This document shows positions 8,705-17,410 of a DNA stretch of 34,323 bases, in pieces. Position 1 is the stretch's first letter; every line of letters begins with the position of its first letter. Source of the DNA: Chthonomonadales bacterium. GTDB lineage: Bacteria > Armatimonadota > Chthonomonadetes > Chthonomonadales > CAJBBX01. Both the position numbers and the translations under genes were made by a program. The notes under the pieces are model-generated. The model worked only from the letters and a program-made list of their open reading frames with translations, searched no databases and had not been told where the DNA came from. The stretch is from NCBI GenBank assembly GCA_012517255.1, contig JAAYVH010000094.1, forward strand, positions 1 to 34,323. Reading direction: 5' to 3'.

Positions 8705-9493
8705 ATGAAGCAACCTCGGCAGGAAGACGTGGCGGAGCGAGGCCGCTCGGCGGCCTTCACGCTGATCGAGTTGCTGGTGGTGATCGCCATCATCGCCATT
8801 CTAGCGGCAATCCTGTTCCCCGTTTTCGCGCAGGCGCGCGAGCGGGCACGACAGACTGCGTGCGTGTCGAACTCGCGCCAGCTTGCCCTGGCGAACTACA
8901 TGTACGCGCAGGACTGGAACGACACGTATCTGCCGTCCACCAACTACGCGACTCCGACGTCGGAGCCCACGCGGATCTGGCCGGCGATGATCCAGCCGTA
9001 CGTCAAGAACACGGGAGTGTTCCTCTGTCCGAGCGCGACGGGCGGCGGCTTTGCGGCCGACTGGTCGCTTCGCGGCATTGCGCCGATCGGCTACAACACG
9101 CGCGCTGGCTATGATCCTGGCGGTCTTGAGGCGCCGACCAGCGTGGCCGCCATGGCCGTCGTGGACGAACCGGCGCGCACGGTGCTCATGGCAGACACCG
9201 CCTGCGGCCCCAATAGCCTCAAGTATCGGGGCTATGTCTTCGATCCTATGAATGGCATCGAGAATGCGACGGACGTCCGACTTTCGACGCCGCTCGTAGC
9301 CGACAGGGATCTGGTGGCGGGAAGTCCGCTGACGCCCGGACAGCTCAAGCCGGTCTACTGCCGGCACTTTGCCGACGGCAACAACCGGGGCATGGCCAGC
9401 TTGATCTTCGCCGACGGGCATGCCAAGTCGTACTCGGCCGCCTCTATCCTGGCTCAGGACCGCGGAGCGAACCTGATCTGGCGGTTTCGATAG
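8705..9493 (+). CDS. Prepilin-like protein with type IV N-terminal methylation motif (DUF1559-like)
   Basis: A 262-residue secreted pilin-like protein. A 17-residue basic leader is followed by [16 protein letters not shown], the prepilin peptidase and pilin assembly helix. The residue before the Phe is Ala rather than the usual Gly. The globular part has the layout of DUF1559-type proteins, with CPSA near residue 110 and IFADGHAKS near the C-terminus. The canonical H-X9-DG has Asn where His is usual. Start at 8705 gives a normal short leader, with a weak AAAGGCGG 8 nt or more upstream; a GTG at 8660 would lengthen the leader. It lies directly after the secretin run, which suggests these genes serve one envelope machine. 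It may be a minor pseudopilin or a surface protein. Confidence 0.88.
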   Translation: MKQPRQEDVAERGRSAAFTLIELLVVIAIIAILAAILFPVFAQARERARQTACVSNSRQLALANYMYAQDWNDTYLPSTNYATPTSEPTRIWPAMIQPYVKNTGVFLCPSATGGGFAADWSLRGIAPIGYNTRAGYDPGGLEAPTSVAAMAVVDEPARTVLMADTACGPNSLKYRGYVFDPMNGIENATDVRLSTPLVADRDLVAGSPLTPGQLKPVYCRHFADGNNRGMASLIFADGHAKSYSAASILAQDRGANLIWRFR

Positions 9494-9509
9494 GGTTCGT
9501 CTTCCGTCC

Positions 9510-10103
9510 ATGGCCCGCCTGAAGCTGTCGTTTACCCCGGAAGGTGTGGAGCTTGCCTATCGGCATGGCATCTTTCCCATGGGCGACGATGAGTCGCCGG
9601 TCATCTCCTGGTATCGGCCCGATCCTCGCACGATCATTCCGCTGCACCGGTTTCATGTCTCTCGCAGTCTGGCAAAGACGATCCGGCGCGGCGTGTTCGA
9701 GGTTCGGATCAACACGGACTTCGAGGGTGTCATGCGGGGGTGCGCCGATCGCGAAGAGGGCACCTGGATCACCGAGGAGTTCATCGAGGTCTACGGCGAG
9801 CTGCATCGGCGCGGAAAAGCGCACAGCGTGGAAGCATGGCGCGATGGCCGGCTGGTCGGCGGCACCTACGGCGTCGCGCTGGGAGCCGCCTTCATGGCCG
9901 AGAGTATGTTCCATCGCGAGACCGATGCATCGAAGGTTGCGCTGGCGGCGCTCGTCGAACGACTGCGCGAACGGGGGTATTTCCTGCTGGACGTTCAGTA
10001 CATGACCGCCCATCTGGCGAGCCTCGGTGCGACGTACATCCCCGGCACGCTGTACTATGCGCTTCTGCAGGACGCCCTGAAGCGCGATTGCCAGTTCGCC
10101 TGA
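9510..10103 (+). CDS. aat: Leucyl/phenylalanyl-tRNA--protein transferase
   Basis: A cytoplasmic enzyme that transfers Leu or Phe from aminoacyl-tRNA to N-terminal Arg or Lys of proteins, marking them for ClpS/ClpAP in the N-degron pathway. The 197-residue length is usual for the family. Recognisable segments are YRHGIFPMG (residues 17-25), SWYRPDPR (33-40), EGTWITEEFIEVY (85-97), HRRGKAHSVEAW (101-112), LVGGTYGVALG (117-127) and FMAESMFHRETDASK (130-144). It starts 16 nt after the prepilin stop and may be co-transcribed with it, though the functions are unrelated. The gene to its right is convergent. Confidence 0.95.
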   Translation: MARLKLSFTPEGVELAYRHGIFPMGDDESPVISWYRPDPRTIIPLHRFHVSRSLAKTIRRGVFEVRINTDFEGVMRGCADREEGTWITEEFIEVYGELHRRGKAHSVEAWRDGRLVGGTYGVALGAAFMAESMFHRETDASKVALAALVERLRERGYFLLDVQYMTAHLASLGATYIPGTLYYALLQDALKRDCQFA

Positions 10104-10115
10104 TCGGCGCGTAAA

Positions 10116-10161
10116 CCGCGACGAGCGCGGCCCGACCGAACTTCGCGAGCCTTCGTCGCGG
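10116..10161. terminator. Possible stem-loop between convergent genes
   Basis: CCGCGACGA (10116-10124) and TCGTCGCGG (10153-10161) are perfect 9-bp inverted repeats with a 28-nt loop, in the 65-bp gap between aat and the convergent aminotransferase gene. No T-run follows on either strand, so intrinsic termination is uncertain. The position fits a transcription barrier. Confidence 0.3.
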
Positions 10162-10168
10162 AGCGCAG

Positions 10169-11545
10169 CTATGCCGCGCGATGAAGCGCGCGCGTTACGG
10201 CTCCGGAGAGCGCCTCGAGGCCGTCGCGGATGGCCGCCTCGGTGATGCACAGCGGCGGAGCGATCTTGACGCACGCTCCGCCGACACCGACAGGCGCAAA
10301 CAGCAAGAGCCCTGCGCGGTAGCACTCTTCGACAATGGCATGCGCAAGGTCGGGGTCCGGGTCCTTTGTGCCCGCCCGGACAATCTGCATGCCGGCAACC
10401 AACCCCTTGCCGTGAACGCAGCCCAGCCGATCAGGAGCGAGCGTCTGTATCTCCATCAATCCCGGCAGCAGCACCTCGCCCATGCGCCGCGCGTTCTCCA
10501 CCAATCCTTCGCCGAGGATCGCCTCGATGCTCGCCAAAGCCGCGCGCACGCAGATGGGGTTGCCCGAGTGGGTGCTGGTCATGCTCCCGGGCGGATAGAG
10601 GTCCATGATGTCGGATCTGCCCAGCACAGCCGATAGGGGAAGAGAGCTCGAGATGCCCTTGCCGCATGCGATCAGGTCCGGCACGATGCCGTAGTGCTCG
10701 AAGCCCCAGAAGGTGCCGCATCGGCCGAACCCGGCTTGCACTTCGTCGAAAATGAGCGCCGCACCATGAGCGTCGCACCAACGCCTCAGCTCGCGAGCGT
10801 ACTCGACAGGCAGGAAATCCGGTCCCGCGCCCTGGTAGGTCTCCACCATGACGCCTGCGATGGTCTGCGGATCTATGGCTTGCTCTTCGAGCGCCCGCAC
10901 AAAGCCGTCGAAGCTCGTGTCCGTCACCCGGTAACCGTCGGGGAACGGTATCCGGTGGATGTCGGGATCGAGATTGACGATCCAGCTATGGCCGTCGCCG
11001 AGGGGACCCATTTGCTGCGCCCCCATGGTGCGACCGTGGAATCCCTGCAGGAACGCGATGATGCCGATCTTGCGGTCGTCGCCGGTGACGCGCCCCCACG
11101 TTCGGGCGAGCTTCAGGCAGCATTCGGTGGCTTCGGAGCCCGTTGTCAGGAGAAAGCACTTGTCTATGCCGTCGGGGGCCAGCTCGACCAGCCGCTCGGC
11201 AAGCAGAGCCCGTTCCTCGCTGGGGAAGCAGTAGTTGTGCAGGAGGGGACGGTCGCACTGAGCCTTGACAGCCTCGCGGATGCCCGGATGACCGTGGCCG
11301 GCGTTCGTCACAAGGACGCCGGACGACCAGTCGAGCCACATGTTGCCGAATGGATCGTAGACCTGCACGCCTTCTGCGCGATGCCAGATGACGGGGGGCT
11401 GGCCCGACATGGATCGGGGCTCGCAGCGGCGCAGCCGCTCGAGAACCGCCAGCGAGTCCGGGTGCGGTATGGGGGTGACGATTCGCCGGAACGGCGTGTT
11501 AACCGTCGGTACGTGAGCCGGCGTCATGTCGAACGGCTTGCCCAT
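10169..11545 (-). CDS. Class III PLP-dependent aminotransferase
   Basis: A 458-residue fold-type I PLP enzyme of the GABA/ornithine aminotransferase family. Visible motifs are TGSEATE (135-141, phosphate binding), GFHGRT (169-174), FDEVQAGFGR (266-275, with D267 contacting the PLP ring nitrogen) and ACGKGISSS (293-301, with K296 as Schiff-base lysine). It would transfer an amino group from an amine or omega-amino acid, or, as in some family members that act after an APH-type kinase, act as a phospho-lyase; the sequence does not decide. The ATG at 11545 is preferred for its AAAGGA upstream; 11527 is a weaker alternative. It is the last gene of the long minus-strand cluster, 46 nt behind the oxidoreductase gene. 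Confidence 0.9.
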   Translation of the reverse strand: MGKPFDMTPAHVPTVNTPFRRIVTPIPHPDSLAVLERLRRCEPRSMSGQPPVIWHRAEGVQVYDPFGNMWLDWSSGVLVTNAGHGHPGIREAVKAQCDRPLLHNYCFPSEERALLAERLVELAPDGIDKCFLLTTGSEATECCLKLARTWGRVTGDDRKIGIIAFLQGFHGRTMGAQQMGPLGDGHSWIVNLDPDIHRIPFPDGYRVTDTSFDGFVRALEEQAIDPQTIAGVMVETYQGAGPDFLPVEYARELRRWCDAHGAALIFDEVQAGFGRCGTFWGFEHYGIVPDLIACGKGISSSLPLSAVLGRSDIMDLYPPGSMTSTHSGNPICVRAALASIEAILGEGLVENARRMGEVLLPGLMEIQTLAPDRLGCVHGKGLVAGMQIVRAGTKDPDPDLAHAIVEECYRAGLLLFAPVGVGGACVKIAPPLCITEAAIRDGLEALSGAVTRALHRAA

Positions 11546-11591
11546 GCGAGATGTCCTTTCTCGGAAAGGTCCGGCGGATCGGACAGATCCT

Positions 11592-12881
11592 TCAGATCGG
11601 CCTGTCGTATATACGCTCGATGACGGCGTCAGGCCCTTCCGCCGAACGATAGGGATCGAGGATGGCGATGCCGTCCTTGCCGAAGCTGGCCGACACGGCG
11701 GGCGCGCGACCGGCCTGCTGATGGGCGAAGTTTCGGTCGCGCACGATCCGTGCCGCCTCGACAATGGCTACCGTGATGCGCGCCTCTTCGGGCGTCGGAT
11801 ACGTGCCGGCGAGATCGTCGAGCCCGGCGCCCATGAACTTCACTCTGCATGCCGCGAGCACGCCGGCATGAATGCTGTCGGTTCCATAGCCCACATACGA
11901 GGCAGGCCCGCCCGCCGGATCGGGAACATCGCGGGTGAAGTGATTGTTGGCCGTGCGCGAGCCGCCGCCCGCGTTCCACCATCGGAAGCCCCGGTATTGC
12001 TGGTCGCTCTCCACCTTGCCGTCGGTCCCGACGATCTCGTGCCCCTGGTTCACCGGCCCTTCGAAGTCCGGCGGCGTGATCCAGTTATTCATGAACGTGA
12101 TGCTCATGCCGTTGTCCCAATCAACGCGGACCTGCACCGCATCGAATGCGCGAATGCCGTCGCGCATGAGCCGTTTCTTCTGGCCGACCGCTGTCAGTCC
12201 CACGGGCTTGGCGCCGTAGTAGTGATGGAACAGATCGGTCCAGTGGGGCCCGACGTAGCTGAACGGATCGCTCCGCTCGGCCCACTTGAACGTGGTGGTC
12301 GAGACTTCGAGTGGCTCCTCAAGCATCGCCATGCCATACAGGGGCTCGCCGATGCGCTTCCGGATGTCGTTGCGAATGCGCATGTGATCGGGATCGTAGC
12401 GTTTGTGCATGTCCACACAGACCACGCGTCCCGAGGCCCGGGACATGCCGATGATCTCGTCGGCCTCCGCGACGGTGAGGCACATGGGCTTTTCCACGAT
12501 GACATGACACCCGCCGCGCAAGGCTGCCAGCACCGGCCCGGTGTGCAGATGATCCGGAGTGGCTACAGCGAGGATGTCAATGTCGGGGAAGGACGCCAGC
12601 ACGTCATGCCACGGCGTCTCGCCGCAGAACGGCTGAGGCAGGGCGCCGGTGTAGTCCCGGAACGCCTCGGACGCGCGTATGGCGGAGGGCTCCGTTCGAG
12701 TGGCAACGGCGACAAGCTCAAAGTGCACATCGGCAAGCGACCGTGCGAACTCTCCCATCCCCAGACGCGCAAGGAACGGGGCAAGCCCCACGCGCTGCAG
12801 GTCGGCGTAGGCGCGCAGGTGCACGTCGCCGCCGAACATTCCTGCGCCTACCAGCGCAATGCGCACGGTCCGGTTTGACAT
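11592..12881 (-). CDS. Gfo/Idh/MocA family oxidoreductase
   Basis: A 429-residue NAD(P)-dependent dehydrogenase-type protein. The Rossmann start VGAGMFG spans 11-17, ATPDHLHTG 107-115, and EKPMC 130-134 carries the family Lys. The C-terminal alpha/beta domain follows. Such enzymes oxidise or reduce a hydroxyl on a sugar, inositol or sugar acid. The start has GAAAGGAC just upstream. A 74-bp gap separates it from the NagA-like gene, the largest gap in this operon-like run; it contains a small inverted repeat (TTCAC, 2 nt, GTGAA at 12894-12905). An internal promoter there is possible but not clear. The substrate is unknown. Confidence 0.88.
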   Translation of the reverse strand: MSNRTVRIALVGAGMFGGDVHLRAYADLQRVGLAPFLARLGMGEFARSLADVHFELVAVATRTEPSAIRASEAFRDYTGALPQPFCGETPWHDVLASFPDIDILAVATPDHLHTGPVLAALRGGCHVIVEKPMCLTVAEADEIIGMSRASGRVVCVDMHKRYDPDHMRIRNDIRKRIGEPLYGMAMLEEPLEVSTTTFKWAERSDPFSYVGPHWTDLFHHYYGAKPVGLTAVGQKKRLMRDGIRAFDAVQVRVDWDNGMSITFMNNWITPPDFEGPVNQGHEIVGTDGKVESDQQYRGFRWWNAGGGSRTANNHFTRDVPDPAGGPASYVGYGTDSIHAGVLAACRVKFMGAGLDDLAGTYPTPEEARITVAIVEAARIVRDRNFAHQQAGRAPAVSASFGKDGIAILDPYRSAEGPDAVIERIYDRPI

Positions 12882-12955
12882 GTTCAGTGTCCTTTCACGT
12901 GTGAATGGGCTGGCTCAGACTAGGGCAGCAACAGACATGGGCAGCCTTGCCGAGG

Positions 12956-14125
12956 TTACCCGTCCGCCCTCTCACCTCCCACGACTGTCATGACGATCTC
13001 CATGAGATCGTCCTCTCGGACGCGGAAGAGGGTCAGGTCCGCGTCGCAGCCGACGGCGATGCGGCCCTTGCGGTCCATGCGAAGGGCTCGTGCCGGCGTC
13101 TCGGTGGCGCATGCGACCGCCTGCGCAAGGTCCATGTCGGTCCACCGCCAGGCGTTGACGATGCATGTGTCGAGGAGCGCCGACGCTCCTGCCAGATAGG
13201 GCGTGCCTGTCAGCACGATGTGCCCGTCAGCCTTCACCTCGAAGCGTCCGTCGGCATAGAGGCCGGGAGGCATGCCGGCCAGTCTGACCGCATCGCTGAT
13301 CAGCGCCACAGCCTGCGGCCTCTTGGCCCGCACCATGACACGAGCCTCTGCAGGCTCGATGTGATGGCCGTCGGCAATCAGCGTCGCAATGAGTTCGTCA
13401 CAGGCGAGTTGCTCCCAGATGTAGCTGTTGTGGCGCGGAATGCTGGCATGGCAGCCGTTGCCGATGTGCGTCGAGACGGTCGCGCCTGCGGCAACCGCAT
13501 CGCGGATGGAAGCGGCGCCGGCGCCGGTGTGGCCAATGGCCGCCACGACTCCATTCTCCACCAGGTATTCGATCAGCCCGAGAGCTCCGGGCATCTCCGG
13601 CGCGAGCGTGCACATGCGGATGAGACCATGCGCGGCGTCCTGAAAACGATCGAAGAGATCGGCGTCGGGCAGCCGGATGTGCTCGACCGGGTGCGCGCCT
13701 CGCGGTCCTTCCTCGGGGCTGATGAACGGACCCTCAAGATGAAAGCCGGTGACCGCCGTGCGGAAACGGGCGTTGCTCTCCACGGCAGCGGCAATGCGGC
13801 GCAGGTTCGCCTCCATCTGCTCGGGAGCATCGGTCACGACCGTCGGACAGAACAGCGCGGTGCCGTGACTTGCCAGGTCGCGCTGCAATGCAGCCAGCTC
13901 CTCGACCGGATCGGCGGAGGATGCTTCGAGGCCCCAGGAACCCGCGTTGAAGTCCCGTCCGCCGTATCCGTTCACCTGCAGGTCATGGAACCCCGGCGCA
14001 ATCCAGACATCGGGCCCGCCCAACGCCGTCGCGCCCGTCTCGCGGGCCACATGGGCGATACGGCCGTCTTCGACCGTCACTGTGACGGGTAAGGAGTCGT
14101 CGAGCAACTTGCCGGTCAGCTTCAT
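12956..14125 (-). CDS. N-acetylglucosamine-6-phosphate deacetylase-like amidohydrolase (NagA family)
   Basis: A 389-residue cytoplasmic metal-dependent amidohydrolase. The NagA hallmarks are APGFHDLQVNGYGG (43-56), FHLEGPFI (128-135, with E131 as metal ligand), IGHTGAG (197-203, with H199), STHIGNG (218-224, with H220), ADGHHIEP (251-258) and LISDA (275-279, with catalytic-type D278). The usual THLFNAM segment is THIGNGC here, and NagA's TDA is SDA, so the sugar preference may differ from GlcNAc-6-phosphate. The ATG at 14125 lies 7 nt after the enolase-type gene, and the longer open frame upstream is overlap. No nagB-like isomerase is present nearby. Confidence 0.85.
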   Translation of the reverse strand: MKLTGKLLDDSLPVTVTVEDGRIAHVARETGATALGGPDVWIAPGFHDLQVNGYGGRDFNAGSWGLEASSADPVEELAALQRDLASHGTALFCPTVVTDAPEQMEANLRRIAAAVESNARFRTAVTGFHLEGPFISPEEGPRGAHPVEHIRLPDADLFDRFQDAAHGLIRMCTLAPEMPGALGLIEYLVENGVVAAIGHTGAGAASIRDAVAAGATVSTHIGNGCHASIPRHNSYIWEQLACDELIATLIADGHHIEPAEARVMVRAKRPQAVALISDAVRLAGMPPGLYADGRFEVKADGHIVLTGTPYLAGASALLDTCIVNAWRWTDMDLAQAVACATETPARALRMDRKGRIAVGCDADLTLFRVREDDLMEIVMTVVGGERADG

Positions 14126-14132
14126 GGGATGT

Positions 14133-15449
14133 TCACCAGCGGCCCCCGAGGCCGTCGGGAATGGCGCCTGCGAGGCGATGCGTGCCGTCGCGCGGCTCCA
14201 GGAACGCGGCCAGGCGCGGCAGCCACTCCTCGTTGGCGGCAGGCGTGAACTGGGCCGAGTTGAGCTCGACCCCGTTGATCGTCGGTACAAAGGCCGCAAA
14301 CAGCCCTGCGTGGATGGCGGCCAGGCCGGGGTTCGTCAGGTCCTGCAGCGCCACGAGCATGCCGCGCCGATGCGCCCATGCCGCCGCGGTAAGCGCGAAG
14401 CTGTGACCCTTGCACGTCTTCAGAGCGAACCCGCTCCACCCCTGCTCGACCGAAAGGGCCATGGCGGCTTCGTCGGTCAGTCCTTCATCGAGGAGGACGG
14501 GCTTGGTGGCCGCGACGGCTCGCCAGTCATGGGGCTGAGCGACGATGTCGCGGCCCGTGGGCTGCTCAATATACTCGAGGGCGTCGAAGGCATCCGCATC
14601 ACGGTCCCGCACATGCTCCAGGTACTCGACGGCGGCATCCGGAGAAGGCGTTGCGCCGTTGGAATCCGCCGTGAGGCGCGGTCTCGCTACGCCGAACGCT
14701 CGCAGCGCTCGGAACACCTCCACGGTGCGTTCGGCATCGGCCTTCGGATCCCGGCCCAGTATCTTGAGCTTGAAAGCCCGATAGCCGCGCTCGTCAATCC
14801 AAGGGCGGACGACGCTCCCGAGATCGTCTGCCTCTCCGACCACGAGCCAGGCATCGAAGGCCCGCGCGGGTTGGGAGCGCAACATGGCCGCAATGACTCT
14901 GGCCGCTGATTCCCCGCCGAAGAGCCGATCGGCCTCGGGCATGGGGACCGGATCGTCATACAATGCCATGGCCGAGACGCCCAGGGCGGCGCCGACGGCG
15001 TCGTGGATGGCGGCATCGAACGGGCTGAGGCACATCGCTCGCGCAAGGGCTGTCGGTTGCGGCTCAGCCGAGGCGCTCCCGGCGTCCGCCCGCTCAGAGC
15101 CTGACGGAGGCCCGCCGTGCCCGACGAGAGCATGATGCAGGCGCATGCCCAGCTCCAGCGGATGGGCAGCTTCGCCGCCGCATTGGTCAGGCAGGTTCCT
15201 CGCGATGCTCAGACAGAGCCGGCGCAGCACGGCGTCACGCTGATCGTGCGAGAGGGACGGCTCGGGCCATGCCCAGAGGTCGCTGAGATACATCGCCCCG
15301 CGGCCCCACGCCTCGCGCCCGTCCACCTCGACGCGGACATGCGCGCGCGCCTCGGTGATCTCCGTTATCGCACCGGAACTGATGATAAGCGGCTGGACGA
15401 ACGGGCGATGGAAGAACTCCACCCGTGCCTCGCCGATACGCGCGATCAT
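14133..15449 (-). CDS. Enolase-superfamily enzyme (mandelate racemase/muconate lactonizing type)
   Basis: A 438-residue protein with an N-terminal capping domain and a C-terminal barrel. The expected catalytic set is present: K227-L-K229 (FKLKILG), metal ligands D262 (TADSNG), E295 (YIEQP) and D321 (LLDEGL), and a Lys at 344 (ALKTCKGHS). This KxK plus barrel Lys arrangement fits the muconate-lactonizing/dipeptide-epimerase branch, which does 1,1-proton transfers on carboxylates. Racemisation, epimerisation or dehydration of a sugar acid or amino-acid derivative are all possible. It overlaps the preceding oxidoreductase gene by ATGA. A Pro/Gly/Ser-rich insertion at about 111-133 is unusual for the family. 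Confidence 0.85.
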   Translation of the reverse strand: MIARIGEARVEFFHRPFVQPLIISSGAITEITEARAHVRVEVDGREAWGRGAMYLSDLWAWPEPSLSHDQRDAVLRRLCLSIARNLPDQCGGEAAHPLELGMRLHHALVGHGGPPSGSERADAGSASAEPQPTALARAMCLSPFDAAIHDAVGAALGVSAMALYDDPVPMPEADRLFGGESAARVIAAMLRSQPARAFDAWLVVGEADDLGSVVRPWIDERGYRAFKLKILGRDPKADAERTVEVFRALRAFGVARPRLTADSNGATPSPDAAVEYLEHVRDRDADAFDALEYIEQPTGRDIVAQPHDWRAVAATKPVLLDEGLTDEAAMALSVEQGWSGFALKTCKGHSFALTAAAWAHRRGMLVALQDLTNPGLAAIHAGLFAAFVPTINGVELNSAQFTPAANEEWLPRLAAFLEPRDGTHRLAGAIPDGLGGRW

Positions 15450-16372
15450 CCCCCTTGCCCCGGATAGCGCATGGCCCGGTACTCCGCGGCGAAGGCTGCC
15501 CCGTCATAGCCGTCGTCCTCGTCGGGCTCATTGATCAACAGGAGCGCGTTGCGGCTGTTCCTGGACGCGCGCGCCGCCACGGCGCAACGCTCGGGCGCCA
15601 CGAACTCCTCGGGACCGACCGGCGGCTCGTCGGTCTCGCCGGCCAGATAGGGCAGGCATGCTTCGAGAAGCGCGCGATACAGCTTGCCGGCATCGGCGAC
15701 AAACTGGGCGACGCCGCGCTCCGTCACGACGGTGGCCCAGAAGGGTATCCATCCTGCGACCTTGCCGACAATGACGTAGCCTTCGGTGAGGTCAGGCCAC
15801 GTTATCTGGATGCGCCGAGGCGTCGTCTCGCTCAAGCTTCGGACGGCGAGGGGCCTGCCGGGCATCAAGCCGGCAAGGTGCGCGTAGGCATGGATGCCGT
15901 AGTTGAACTCGTCCACGCCGCAGCCGCACAGGACGGTATGCGGGGTCCCTCGTTCCTCGACGGGCCTGGCCAGCCATTCCTGCGTCTCGTAGCAGTAGCG
16001 GAGCGACGAGCCCCCCGCGATGCGCGCGCCGTCCAGCATCCAGTCGCGGATCGTGTCGAGGTCCCGCTTGCATCCGGCGACCGGCTTGTCTATGAGCACC
16101 GATTTGCCGGCCTCCACGAACGGCCTCGCCTTCTCGACGTGCGTGTCCCAGTTGCAACTGTGGATAATGGCGCAGTCCACCTCGGGGACCATCTCGGCGA
16201 CACTGGCATAGACGCGGGGTATGCCGTGTTCCGCGGCGAACTTCTCGGCGTAGCCCGCCGGGTGGACATCGCCCGCATCGAAGACACCCACGACCTCATG
16301 ACCGAGCTCGCGCTCGATGGGTATCCAGTTCTGCGGGTGCGATGTGTCGAGGTCAACGATGCCGATCCTCAT
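15446..16372 (-). CDS. Gfo/Idh/MocA-like oxidoreductase with atypical nucleotide-binding start
   Basis: About 308 residues from the ATG at 16372. This start gives an ATGA overlap with the preceding gene and puts AAGGAG 9 nt upstream; an ATG at 16378 is only 3 nt from that site. The fold is suggested by the IDKP segment (94-97) in the place of the family EKP and by a C-terminal substrate domain. The Rossmann motif is not GxGxxG but GIVDLDTSHPQNW, a form I associate with a Gfo/Idh/MocA subgroup of uncertain reaction. It overlaps the enolase-type gene, which suggests consecutive steps on one substrate. Activity is unproven and NAD(P) binding may be altered. Confidence 0.75.
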   Translation of the reverse strand: MRIGIVDLDTSHPQNWIPIERELGHEVVGVFDAGDVHPAGYAEKFAAEHGIPRVYASVAEMVPEVDCAIIHSCNWDTHVEKARPFVEAGKSVLIDKPVAGCKRDLDTIRDWMLDGARIAGGSSLRYCYETQEWLARPVEERGTPHTVLCGCGVDEFNYGIHAYAHLAGLMPGRPLAVRSLSETTPRRIQITWPDLTEGYVIVGKVAGWIPFWATVVTERGVAQFVADAGKLYRALLEACLPYLAGETDEPPVGPEEFVAPERCAVAARASRNSRNALLLINEPDEDDGYDGAAFAAEYRAMRYPGQGG

Positions 16373-17406
16373 GCGCATATTCTCCTTTGGGCGCCTGAAG
16401 CGCCGATGCCGATCTCAAGGCCGTCGCAGACTTCCACTGTGAAGCGGAGCGTCCTCGGACGGACCAACAGAGGGATTATGGTCTGCGCGTCCCCGCCTGC
16501 GCGCGATCCAACGACTATTCTGGGCTCTGCGCACCATCGGGCATCGGTCACAAGCTCGAGGGTCAGCTCCGTGCACGTGACCGTCGGCGGCAGATCGGCG
16601 ATCCTGAGGCGATAGCGATGCTCATCGGGGCCCTGCGCGAGCGTCTCTACGGTGGCGTGACGCCGCGTGACATGGTAGTTGATCACCTCATCGGGGTTCG
16701 CGCACCACACCTCGTCGCCGCCTTCGGCGAGAACCGTCTCGAACCGGCGCCGCAACTGCGCCTCGGAGCAGTCTTTGTTCGGATGGACCGCGGTCTCCAG
16801 CGGACAGTGGCAGTAGTCAATGATCCATCCTCCATCCTCCTGCGCGAAGCGGATGTTCCGGTAGGGATCGTACGCGCTGTAGAACGGCTCGTAGTACTGC
16901 TCGTGCAGCGGCGTTCGGTTGAGCCAGAACAGCTCGTCTCCGGGCCGATTGAGAGCGTCGGTGATGCTCATGGCTCCCAGATAGCCGAAACGCCGTGCCG
17001 CCTCGAGCACATGGTCCGCCATGTTGACGTTGCTGCCCGGAGCGCAGAAGAGCGGGACGGGCGCGCCGATGGCATCCTCCAGAAGCTTCTTGGCGTCGCC
17101 CAGTTCGCGCTGAACATCCCCTGGGCCGATGACCTCGTGCGACCACGAGTGATTGCCGACGCCCCACCCCCGGGCAAGCAGATCGCGCAGGCCCTCCGGG
17201 CCCATGTGGTGGAAGCCGTTGTAGGACGATTGGCCGATCTGTCGGACCTTGCCGAGGTGCCCGGCGACGGCCTCAACATGCCCGGGAATGCCAAATTCCT
17301 CGTGGTAGGGCACAGCGAAGCGGTGCAGCTCCTCCAGCGCCTCGTCGTAGGTGATGGAGTAGACCCATCGCTTGCCATGCTTCCAGTCGCAGATGGTGAG
17401 GCTCAT
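16369..17406 (-). CDS. Polysaccharide deacetylase-like (NodB-type) protein
   Basis: A 345-residue protein with NodB-type features. ITYDEA at 18-23 replaces the usual TFDD motif, keeping D21. GNHSWSHEV at 84-92 has the H86-x3-H90 metal pair. CAPGSN at 121-126 corresponds to the RxPxG motif. Its N-terminus lacks a signal peptide, so it probably works in the cytoplasm. The last 100 residues form an extra beta-rich region. Family members remove acetyl or other N-acyl groups from sugars, or hydrolyse related C-N bonds. It sits 4 nt downstream of the kinase gene and overlaps the oxidoreductase gene. Missing Arg in motif 3 and the altered motif 1 lower confidence in a classical deacetylase role. Confidence 0.75.
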   Translation of the reverse strand: MSLTICDWKHGKRWVYSITYDEALEELHRFAVPYHEEFGIPGHVEAVAGHLGKVRQIGQSSYNGFHHMGPEGLRDLLARGWGVGNHSWSHEVIGPGDVQRELGDAKKLLEDAIGAPVPLFCAPGSNVNMADHVLEAARRFGYLGAMSITDALNRPGDELFWLNRTPLHEQYYEPFYSAYDPYRNIRFAQEDGGWIIDYCHCPLETAVHPNKDCSEAQLRRRFETVLAEGGDEVWCANPDEVINYHVTRRHATVETLAQGPDEHRYRLRIADLPPTVTCTELTLELVTDARWCAEPRIVVGSRAGGDAQTIIPLLVRPRTLRFTVEVCDGLEIGIGASGAQRRICA

Positions 17407-17410
17407 GCGA

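Noticed and set aside
12905-16615. Long plus-strand open frames across the deacetylase and oxidoreductase genes
   Set aside because: They mirror well-supported minus-strand genes with catalytic motifs and have no recognisable features of their own.
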